NCBI GenBank assembly: GCA_029838195.1
Contig: JALGVJ010000017.1
Span: forward strand, 105,690-169,689
Origin: Promethearchaeota archaeon
GTDB lineage: Archaea; Asgardarchaeota; Lokiarchaeia; Sigyniarchaeales; SOKP01
DNA: 64,000 nt
Direction: 5' to 3'
This document shows positions 1 through 7,560 of this stretch, one piece after another (positions within the stretch are counted from its first letter, which is position 1; each line of letters starts with the position of its first letter). The notes under the pieces were generated by a model, which saw only the letters and a program-made list of their open reading frames with translations, did not search any database and was not told the DNA's origin. Both the position numbers and the translations under genes were made by a program.

Positions 1-1
1 C

Positions 2-76
2 ATTCTAGATGATGGAAAGAAAATAGTAGTGAAAGATTTATTGGGTCATGCGGAAGATATTTACTGGCGATGGTAA
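2..76 (+). CDS. C-terminal tail of a gene entering from the left edge
   Basis: A reading frame is open from the left edge and ends with TAA after 24 residues, finishing in DIYWRW. The same six-residue ending plus stop recurs at 1447-1467, just upstream of the second 7TM-gene copy, which supports real coding sequence. The family cannot be identified from so short a tail. Confidence 0.35.
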   Translation: MLDDGKKIVVKDLLGHAEDIYWRW

Positions 77-414
77 TCAAATATAATTTTTTTCGTTTTT
101 TTTACTTATCATATCTCATCTCGTTCGCTTACTTTTAATTAGTGTGTATGCCCTGCTCGAGTACCATTTTAATTCATGCTTCAAAATTGATTAAAAAGTA
201 CAATTTTTATTAATTTACATCCTTCTCTTTTTCTTTTTTATTGCTCGAATAATACTCCTTTTATAAATAAAAATAAAAATAAAAATAATTTTGATAACTA
301 GTCGGCGATTGATAAATTTATCAAGAACTCCTTGTAATCACTATTTTAAAAAATAAACTAAAACAAGAACTGAAAAAAAAGGAGATTCTTTAATAGTAAT
401 CTAATTTTTTTAGC
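77..414. other. intergenic, AT-rich
   Basis: No convincing gene is seen. It contains a short A-rich microsatellite (AAATAA-type units, about 263-288) and T-runs suitable for archaeal termination of both flanking convergent transcripts. Confidence 0.5.
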
Positions 415-1152
415 TCATGCTGCTTCTTTAACTATCAACTTAGCTAGTTTTGGAGGCATGGTCCACCCGATATAGAAGATAATCGAGGAGATTAGCAAGA
501 TTAACCGCGTGATAAATAAGGTTAAGGCTATTAAAGAAATTACGGAATCTAGAATTGCTCCAATTCCGAAAAATAAGAATGCAAGTAAAATTAATTTTGC
601 CTTCCATTGAATGACTCGATTGGGAGATTGCATGGATTTTCTTATGAAAATAAGGATAGTAAGCAAGTTTATCGCGATGGTAATCAAGACATAAGAAGCA
701 ACGATAAGCTTAGTTTCACTATCAAATTTTGATACCCGAATGGCTAATAAAGAAGGATCTGTAACCAGGTAATAGAAAAAAATGATAATATACGCAATAT
801 TAAAGGCTAAATAAATTAATAATATTTTCCATTTGGAATACGGGTATACTAAAAGCGCAAATGAATACATCCATAATAAAGAAGCGATTGGAATCAGACC
901 AAAACTAATGAAAATGTAGAATGTATCTGATACGTCCACGTTAAAAACTAAAATGGTAATGAAAGCAATTGCTGAACCCCACCAAGGAGAAAATAGAAAA
1001 ATTAACATTAGACCTACCGTTACCAGTTCAATTTGCTTATATGAAAAATATTTCGATACAATTCGAAATCCCAACAAGAAATTTACCGTGAGGGTTAATA
1101 ATTCAAATGTTCCGTAAAATAACTCAAGAGATGTAAAACTTTCAATTCCCAT
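415..1152 (-). CDS. stand-alone 7TM membrane protein, copy 1
   Basis: This 245-residue protein is almost entirely hydrophobic, with about seven predicted transmembrane helices and short polar loops. It starts at ATG (MGIESFTSLELF). It is a close paralogue of the protein at 1796-2533 (shared WWGSAI, LLWMYSFALLVYP and GWTMPP/GWIMPP-type segments) and more distantly related to those at 33704-34441 and 42711-43439. No enzymatic or kinase domain is attached, although the topology resembles the N-terminal 7TM sensor modules of histidine kinases. The function is unknown; sensing or a structural role in the membrane is possible. Confidence that it is a real gene is high because a duplicate is conserved. 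Confidence 0.85.
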   Translation of the reverse strand: MGIESFTSLELFYGTFELLTLTVNFLLGFRIVSKYFSYKQIELVTVGLMLIFLFSPWWGSAIAFITILVFNVDVSDTFYIFISFGLIPIASLLWMYSFALLVYPYSKWKILLIYLAFNIAYIIIFFYYLVTDPSLLAIRVSKFDSETKLIVASYVLITIAINLLTILIFIRKSMQSPNRVIQWKAKLILLAFLFFGIGAILDSVISLIALTLFITRLILLISSIIFYIGWTMPPKLAKLIVKEAA

Positions 1153-1795
1153 ATCCTAACCTCAATTTTATTAAACATGATTTCATGATATTTAAGATGT
1201 TTTAATGCAAATTTAAATGTTTCTATCTAAATCGATGATAAAAATTAAAAAATCCTTTCTTTTCATTGGTTATTTTATATAAAAATGGAGTAGTCTTCAA
1301 TTTATCATGCAAGGCAAAAGAGAACCCCTTATCCATGGCTTCAAGATTTACATGTAAGAGAACTTGGTTTCATGCATCTTACTTTGTAATTATAGGAATA
1401 AAAATTAAAAAAAATAAAAAACTGAAAGAAGAATGAATATACAAAAGATATCTATTGGCGATGGTAATATTTTTTTAACCTTTTTTTCCTTTTCTTTTCA
1501 TTTTTTCGTTCATTTTTCTTTTGTTAATTCTTGCTCATGTTAATCTGAACTTGGGAAATATCTTGAATATCTTAATCCTTTTCTGGTTTTCATTTTTTAA
1601 TGGTTAAAAAGACTTCCGGTTCAGCTTTATAATAATAATAAAAAACCGTGCTTTCTTAATTTAAGTGCTTTTCCTTTTCTCAAACATTCTTTTAAACCCA
1701 ATAAAGAAAATAAGTTAAAGAATTATCCAAATTCACGACTTTCAAGCATGCATGGTGCTTATTTGAATGTTAACTGAAATTAATCGGATTTTTCT
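1153..1795. other. intergenic between two 7TM paralogues, with a duplicated gene tail
   Basis: No intact gene. At 1435-1467 (plus strand) a short in-frame remnant ends in DIYWRW and TAA, matching the tail at 59-76. The duplication that produced the two 7TM genes therefore probably included the end of the neighbouring plus-strand gene. The rest is AT-rich with T-runs. Confidence 0.5.
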
Positions 1796-2533
1796 TCAAG
1801 CTTCCTCCTTACTCAACAACTTGGCCACTCTTGGAGGCATGATCCATCCAATATAGGAAATGACGGAAGAAATCATCAAAATTAGTCGCGTGAAAAATAA
1901 TGTAGGGGGTGTTAAAGAAACGACAGAATCAAGGACCGCTCCGATCACAAAAATGACAAGTGCGAGAAAAATTAATTTCCCTTTCCATTGGATTGTTTTG
2001 TCGGGGGAAAGCATGGATTTTCTCATGAAAATAAATGTTGTTATTAGAGAGATTGCTAACGTGATCATGACATACGATGTCACCACGAGTTCGGTTTCAC
2101 TATCGATTTTCGATACTCGAATGACTAATAGAGAAGAATTCGTTATCAAGTAGTAGAAAAAAATAATGACATATGCGAAATTAAAAACCAAATAAATTAA
2201 GAAAAGTTTCCACTTGGAATGGGGGTATACCAAAAGTGCAAACGAGTACATCCATAATAAAGAAGCGATTGGAATTAACCCATAACTTATGATGATGTAA
2301 AATGTATCTGATACGTCCACGTTAAAAACTAAAATGGTAATGAATGAAATTGCTGAGCCCCACCATGCAGAATATAAAAAAATTAACATGAGCCCTACAG
2401 TTATCAATTCTTTTCTTTTAATGGTACGATATTTCAATATAATTCGAATCCCCAACAAGAAATTCACCGTTAACATTGCCAATCCAAAACCCCCTTGAAA
2501 CAATTCAAAAGAAGTAAAACTCTCAACTCCCAT
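1796..2533 (-). CDS. stand-alone 7TM membrane protein, copy 2
   Basis: A second 245-residue, seven-helix membrane protein, clearly homologous over its whole length to the one at 415-1152 and ending in a similar lysine/alanine-rich tail (LLSKEEA versus LIVKEAA). It starts at ATG (MGVESFTSFELF). Same-strand neighbours separated by a copied gene tail indicate tandem segmental duplication. No soluble domain is present. The function is unknown. Confidence 0.85.
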   Translation of the reverse strand: MGVESFTSFELFQGGFGLAMLTVNFLLGIRIILKYRTIKRKELITVGLMLIFLYSAWWGSAISFITILVFNVDVSDTFYIIISYGLIPIASLLWMYSFALLVYPHSKWKLFLIYLVFNFAYVIIFFYYLITNSSLLVIRVSKIDSETELVVTSYVMITLAISLITTFIFMRKSMLSPDKTIQWKGKLIFLALVIFVIGAVLDSVVSLTPPTLFFTRLILMISSVISYIGWIMPPRVAKLLSKEEA

Positions 2534-2837
2534 TTTTTAACCCTTGTTAATTGTATTAGATATAATTTATATAGTAATCATCATGGGGACACGCTAATTT
2601 AAATATTACCATCTAAATCCATTTAAAATTTTTAAATTTCTTTTTCTTTCCCCATTGTATTTATCATTAACTTAGAATTTCCAATCCACCATTCAAATCA
2701 TGAAACAATTATCGATCGATAAAACAAGACGCTTAACTCAAATGAGAGCGCTATTTCAAACTTTTTCCAAGTAATAAAAGAATAAAAGGTAAAAAATTAA
2801 GGATTAAAAAAAAATAAAGAAAATCATAAAGTATTAT
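2534..2837. other. intergenic, AT-rich
   Basis: Nothing recognisable. It holds the upstream region of the minus-strand 7TM gene and the downstream region of the minus-strand transporter, with A/T runs. Confidence 0.4.
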
Positions 2838-4283
2838 CTAAAGATCTAAGCCCATTTCTTTCAATTTTCGCTTGTTTTCTTGAACTAATTCAGGCGTAAT
2901 GTCATACCATTTCCAGAAAATAAAAATCGTCACGAGAACAATAAACGCCGGAATGAGAGCAGCATGCATGCGAATTCCAAGAAGTGCCAGCTCTGGAGTG
3001 GGACTCACGGCTACTAATTCTGAATAGCTCGATACGCCCTCCACGAACCCCGTTAAATTATGAATGACAGCAAATACAAGTGCCTGTGCAACCGTGCTCA
3101 AGCGAATGAAAAATGCATTAATGCCGTAATATATTGCCGGTTGACGCTTGCCCGTGCGAACACTTAGATCATCAATTACATCCGCCATGGCTGGCGGATC
3201 CACATACCACTGCCCTCCAAGACCAATGCCGAATAAGAATAACGCAATTATGAAAAATATGAAGCTATTGGCGAAGAAAATGGGCAAAAACGTTATGACC
3301 ATGGCAAATCCCGCATAGATGGAAATTTTTTTGTTATTATTCATCTTCTGAGCGAAAAAATTCCAGAGTGGAACCGAAACAAAAGCACCAACTAGCATTA
3401 ATGCCATTAAAATGCTAAGCGCTGAAGCTTGTTCCTGAATAACGAATGTTACCATGTAGGGCGCTGAAGCCGACAAAAAGGCAACAGCACATTGATAACC
3501 GAAAAAGAAGATCACTTTCGTCATAAAGCGCCGATCGGTAATGGATTGACGGGCAATACTGAAAAAATTTTCCATTTCACTTTTTTCTGCGAGTTGTTTT
3601 TGTTCTTCATATCGTTTTCGCATTACTTTATTTTCCCACGTTCCGGGAATCATTAATACAAACAGGCACATGGCAACGGCAACGGAGAGCCAAGCAGAAT
3701 ACCGGTAAGATTCAGGAACTCCCGTCGTTATGAACAAAGGGGCAAAAATAGAACCCGCAACAATACCTGCCATGCCAATAATCGTTCCAATCCCTGTGCA
3801 CGTTCTTCTTTCCTCTAAAGTAGTGAATTTATCCGGGTAGATGGCGACAGCATTAATATTCCAGAGCGTGAATAAAGTATCATATAGGCAAATCATGATG
3901 AGGAGCCACAAAAAGACAAGCCATTGATCATCGACGGGATCCCATTCAAGAGGGACAAGAAATACAGCCAAATAGGAAAAGAGCCAGGGAATGGCACCAA
4001 ATAAGATCCAAGGAAATCTTCGCCCTAATTTTCGTTCCCACGGCATGTGAATTCGTTCTAGGATGTATCCAATCAAGGGATCATTAATAGCATTCCATAC
4101 GGAGAAAATGATAAAGGCCAAGGCAACAAGTCCGACATTTAATCCGATTTCTGCTTCATAAAAGAAAAACGTGAAGAGTCCGAAGGGTCCCGTGATGAAT
4201 TGGCTAAAGAATTGGAAGGTTTGATAGCTTGCCATGATCCATTTTGAATTTTGAGGCGTTGGTTGAATCGCTTTTTCCGTCAT
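2838..4283 (-). CDS. GPH-family (MelB-like) cation/sugar symporter
   Basis: A 481-residue polytopic protein with about 12 transmembrane helices. Near residue 75 it carries the GPH signature NDPLIGYILERI followed by a WGRR-like basic loop (ERKLGRRFPW), the cytoplasmic motif of the glycoside-pentoside-hexuronide:cation symporters. WYVDPPAMADVIDD is the second family motif. I chose ATG at 4283 (MTEKAIQ); a longer form would need a TTG start at 4334 and adds a poor N-terminus. Two other GPH genes lie at 31004 and 50191. The substrate cannot be read from sequence; glycosides or other small organics are likely. Confidence 0.88.
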   Translation of the reverse strand: MTEKAIQPTPQNSKWIMASYQTFQFFSQFITGPFGLFTFFFYEAEIGLNVGLVALAFIIFSVWNAINDPLIGYILERIHMPWERKLGRRFPWILFGAIPWLFSYLAVFLVPLEWDPVDDQWLVFLWLLIMICLYDTLFTLWNINAVAIYPDKFTTLEERRTCTGIGTIIGMAGIVAGSIFAPLFITTGVPESYRYSAWLSVAVAMCLFVLMIPGTWENKVMRKRYEEQKQLAEKSEMENFFSIARQSITDRRFMTKVIFFFGYQCAVAFLSASAPYMVTFVIQEQASALSILMALMLVGAFVSVPLWNFFAQKMNNNKKISIYAGFAMVITFLPIFFANSFIFFIIALFLFGIGLGGQWYVDPPAMADVIDDLSVRTGKRQPAIYYGINAFFIRLSTVAQALVFAVIHNLTGFVEGVSSYSELVAVSPTPELALLGIRMHAALIPAFIVLVTIFIFWKWYDITPELVQENKRKLKEMGLDL

Positions 4284-4506
4284 TTTTAATACACTTTTAA
4301 TTGAGAATAGTTTAATTATTCCTTTAATTTTCAATTTTTATTTCAAAAAAAAAACCATGTTCCAAAAAGATAAATTTTAATATTTCATTTCGTTTGAGAA
4401 ATTAACCATTATAAAAAAAGGATATAGATTTTTAGAAATCTAAAAGTTACTAACAAAGATGATGAGTAAATAGTAGGGCAACTTTCGAAAATAAAGGAGG
4501 TGAATC

Positions 4507-4965
4507 ATGGTAAGGGAAGAAAACACGATTGTAAAAATAAAATTAAAAAATGGCTTCATTTTTTCGAGTGAATTGAATCATGAGCAGGTAAAACAGCTTG
4601 TTATTGATGAAACCATTGAAAAGGAAGGCAGAGCGCGAGGCCCGGATGCTGCAGAATTATTGGGGCTCGCTATTTTATCTTGTTTGAGCGCCAGTTTTTT
4701 ATTTTGTTTACAGAAAAAAAATCTCACCGTGGACGATTTAGAAACAACAGCAGAAATATCGTTTAAGAAAAATGAGAAAGGATATGTAAGAGTAAAGGCA
4801 ATTGATGTTAAATTAATTCCTAAAAGTACAGATCCGTCCGTATTGCGCAGAATAGAGCAATGCAAGAGAGAAGTGAAAAGTGGACACATGTTTTTTGAAG
4901 AAACGTGCATTATCACCTCCTCGGTAAGAGAAGGAATAAAGGTGACCGTGGACATGGGTTCATGA
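4507..4965 (+). CDS. OsmC-family protein
   Basis: This 152-residue protein has the OsmC fold signature: a short N-terminal strand region, then GPDAAELLGLAILSCLSAS, matching the family's GxxPxELLLAALGxC helix, and a C-terminal beta-alpha segment. OsmC/Ohr members use two cysteines to reduce organic peroxides. Here C60-region and C110-region cysteines exist, but whether they form the redox pair is uncertain. A strong Shine-Dalgarno (AAAGGAGGTGA) sits 5-6 bases before ATG. Its last ~170 bases and 3' flank are duplicated at 20305-20564. The upstream GPH gene is divergent. Confidence 0.8.
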   Translation: MVREENTIVKIKLKNGFIFSSELNHEQVKQLVIDETIEKEGRARGPDAAELLGLAILSCLSASFLFCLQKKNLTVDDLETTAEISFKKNEKGYVRVKAIDVKLIPKSTDPSVLRRIEQCKREVKSGHMFFEETCIITSSVREGIKVTVDMGS

Positions 4966-5064
4966 AACCTTACATTTTTAAGAAAAAATTTTCATTAAAA
5001 TGCATGACTCAAGTCATTTGAGATGGATTCATACTCATATAAGAATAAAATAGATAATATAAAA
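4794..5064 (+). repeat. segmental duplication, copy A (OsmC 3' end plus flank)
   Basis: About 271 bases here match 20305-20564 at very high identity. The match covers the last third of the OsmC gene, its stop and about 100 bases of downstream sequence. Copy B has one 11-base deletion near its start and a few substitutions. The match ends abruptly at AATATAAAA, after which copy A runs into the GH28-like gene and copy B into the longin-like gene. Confidence 0.9.
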
Positions 5065-5248
5065 CGGGCCAACGGGTTATATTTTCAAGAATCCGGAATC
5101 AAGATATTCAGATTATAAATCCTCTCAAAATCCAAATGATATTAGAGATTATGGTGCCGTTAATGCCTATTATGATAGTGATATACTCACTCAAGAAATT
5201 ATCGGAGAAAATACTGAAGCTATTAATAAAGCTATACAGCGAGGAAGC

Positions 5249-6370
5249 TTGTTGGGGAAGGTTGTCTTGATTCCCGAAGGAGATTACGTTTGCGGAACAA
5301 TTAAGCTTCAGGGCAATCTAATTTTAAAGATTAAAGGAAATCTGATTGGAAGTCGTGATAGGAACGATTATTCTCCGAAGAATTTTCTTATTGGTGAAAA
5401 TATCAGCAATCTCGTTATTGAAGGAGAAGGAGGTAAGATAATGGGCGAAGGAGAGTATTTCTGGAACAATCCTATACTAAAGCCTCTCGAATCAAATCCA
5501 GAAATTTCTGATATTAGAATGCTTCAATTAAACCACTTTCTAGCAAAACGGGAAAAAAAAGATAACAGACCCTCTCCCTTTATTAGAATCACTGGAAGTA
5601 AAGACATTTTGATCAGAAATCTAATAATAGAAAACTCCCCTGGCTGGACTTTAAGCTTTGAATTATTTAACAATGGTAAAATAAGAGACCTAATAATTCA
5701 CAATAACATCCGAGGGGGTAATGTGAATGGCATAGATATCGTCGGAACCAGTAATGTAAATATTAATAATGTATTGGTTTCCACGGCAGATGATGGTATA
5801 GTGCTTAAAAATCCCACCTCTGTTCCTATGAGTAACATTAAGATTAGAAATGCCAGGATCTCCACAACAGCTAACGGATTTAAGATAATGACTGAAACGT
5901 ATTCAGATATTAACGACGTGTCCTTCACGGATAGTGAGATAATTACAACCGAATTTTTCCCCGGGGCGATTTCTGGTGTTGCTATTGAATCGGTTGATGG
6001 AAGTCATGTGAGTAATATTAAAGTGGACAATATCATAATGAATGGAGTTCTGGGCCCATTATTCATTCGCTTAGGGAATCGCAATAAATATGATACTAAG
6101 GATTTAATGAGTAGAATCGATAATATAAGAATAAGTAATATTTATTGCTATAATTGTCAATTACCAAGTATAATTAGTGGAGTTATGGACAAAGACTCGG
6201 AACTCACGATAACCAATGTCCTTATAAACAATTTTGATATGCAATATCTCGATAATAAAGAATTTCTCATACTTCTCCCATCGGTTCCTGAAAATCCAGC
6301 GGTTTATCAAAAGGTCAATATTATTCCAAGGGCGGTCAATACCCGTGAAATGATTGTTATAGAAGGATGA
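5249..6370 (+). CDS. GH28-like right-handed beta-helix hydrolase, 5'-truncated
   Basis: The protein is a parallel beta-helix resembling polygalacturonases and related GH28 enzymes. It has the N-terminal VVLIPEGDYVCGTIKL strand pair, NGIDIVG (first catalytic-type Asp) and ADDGIVLK (the DD motif); the later GH and RIK motifs are weak. The first usable start is TTG at 5249, but the same frame is open back to 5063 and encodes the conserved family N-terminus (YGAVNA, NTEAINKAI) with no ATG, GTG or TTG. Position 5063 is also where the OsmC-flank duplication ends. The gene has probably lost its start, and any signal peptide, at that junction; it may be a pseudogene. Confidence 0.7.
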   Translation: MLGKVVLIPEGDYVCGTIKLQGNLILKIKGNLIGSRDRNDYSPKNFLIGENISNLVIEGEGGKIMGEGEYFWNNPILKPLESNPEISDIRMLQLNHFLAKREKKDNRPSPFIRITGSKDILIRNLIIENSPGWTLSFELFNNGKIRDLIIHNNIRGGNVNGIDIVGTSNVNINNVLVSTADDGIVLKNPTSVPMSNIKIRNARISTTANGFKIMTETYSDINDVSFTDSEIITTEFFPGAISGVAIESVDGSHVSNIKVDNIIMNGVLGPLFIRLGNRNKYDTKDLMSRIDNIRISNIYCYNCQLPSIISGVMDKDSELTITNVLINNFDMQYLDNKEFLILLPSVPENPAVYQKVNIIPRAVNTREMIVIEG

Positions 6371-6434
6371 ATAAATTTCCAAATCTTTCAAATCCTGTGA
6401 GGGATATTTCATCAAATAGAACCTTGATGTTCAT
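6357..6434 (-). pseudogene. possible N-terminal remnant of a DUF5615 PIN-like partner
   Basis: A 25-residue frame begins with ATG as MNIKVLFDE, like the MKxLFDEN start of DUF5615 proteins, and stops where it runs into the 3' end of the GH28-like gene. It overlaps the end of the DUF433 remnant, the usual overlap for DUF433-DUF5615 pairs. The call is weak because the match is short. Confidence 0.35.
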
Positions 6435-6668
6435 TGGAACCATAGATTACAATCTCTCCAGATATCATATCTTGTGCATATGAAATTATCTCTTTTATAT
6501 TCTCTCTGGATATGGTGGAAAGATTTTAAAGAATTTCCTTAAAGTCTTTTCCTTCTTTATCCAATCCAAAATATCCATAACTAGAACCCTAATTCCCTTA
6601 ATAACTGGAGCTCCACCACATACCTCTGGGTCCCTAATAATACTTACATATTTACCTAATTTAATCAC
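6412..6668 (-). pseudogene. DUF433 antitoxin-like gene, frameshifted
   Basis: Starting from GTG at 6668, the frame reads KYVSIIRDPEVCGGAPVIKG then a hydrophobic VMDILDWI segment, the DUF433 core. Near the AAGAAGGAAAAG stretch (about 6545) the homologous reading moves to another frame, passes one TAA, and continues as SRENIKEIISYAQDMISGE to a stop at 6412. At least one indel and one nonsense change make it non-functional. DUF433 proteins are small antitoxin-like partners of DUF5615 proteins. Confidence 0.7.
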
Positions 6669-6749
6669 ACTGACTTTATATTTTAAAGATTGTTGAATTT
6701 TAAATCCACTAATTGCTAGATGTATTATTAATAAAAAAAAGGTATCCAA

Positions 6750-7436
6750 TCAGAGAATTGCCGAAACTGAGAGAAATATCCCGGCACCATTGACTAGAAA
6801 ATGGCATACAATTCCAGGCCAGATATTTTTCAATTTCTGAGCAACATGGGGTATAATTTGGCATGTAATTAACATGAAGGGAATGGCATACCATTTAAAC
6901 ATGTGAAAGCAAGCCCATAAACAACCATGGAGCAATCAAATAAATCTTCCAAAAGCCACTTCTTGACGTGGTAAGATATATGACCGCCACCATAATTCTT
7001 CTCCAAAAATGTTTAAGGATAAAGTTACCAATGTCATCCATAATATAGGTTCCTCATCCGTATACAACTCAGGTAGAGGGAAATTAGTTATCTCATATAA
7101 CAATCCCGCTATAAAATTAAAAAGTAGAGATAGAATCCCAAAAATTAATGCCGCAATAATAGTTATTATCCAACCTTTAGCAGAAAGGTTCGAGAGGCGC
7201 ATGCGCTTACAGAAGTTACTCCAAGCCCAAAGATTTCCTTCTCACTTATATCCTACAATAGCAGCAACAAATAAGCCTCCAGTGAGAAGGGATACTGAAA
7301 AAGAATATAAACCATAATCCGAAAATCCTGCATTCCGTAATATTGGCCATAACCACCAATTACTCCACATGGCAACTAACATTGGAATTCCAAATAAAAG
7401 AAGAGAACTTAATAATCCTATTGGTTTGAGCTCTCT
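6750..7436 (-). pseudogene. CPBP-family (Rce1-like) membrane protease, two in-frame TGA stops
   Basis: One frame runs the whole length without an indel and encodes a CPBP intramembrane protease: N-terminal helix, WSNWWLWPILRNAGFSDYG, then GEELWWRSYILPRQEVAFGRF (EExxxR motif) and later FHMFKW and HFLVNG (the His motifs). It is interrupted by two TGA codons, one after GYK (about 7242) and one after GRFI (6936-6938), where relatives usually have Trp or another residue. The original start is also missing. TGA terminates many genes here, so these are read as nonsense mutations. Confidence 0.75.
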
Positions 7437-7560
7437 TTATTGATTAATTTGTAATATTTATTGAGTCATATTTTATAGTGGATCTGAAAGATTCTTATAT
7501 AATTTGGAGACCAATTTTTTAAGCTCATAGATGACTTTCCTTAAGGAACGATATTTAAAG

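Noticed and set aside
263..288. AAATAA-type microsatellite as a regulatory repeat
   Set aside because: Simple low-complexity sequence, common in AT-rich intergenic DNA, with no positional link to a promoter.
1860..2153. plus-strand frame inside the second 7TM gene
   Set aside because: It is the antisense of a conserved membrane-protein gene, and the equivalent frame is not preserved in the paralogue.
6936..7245. TGA codons of the CPBP frame as selenocysteine
   Set aside because: The positions are not redox or Cys positions of the family, there is no start codon, and adjacent genes are also decayed. Nonsense mutation is simpler.
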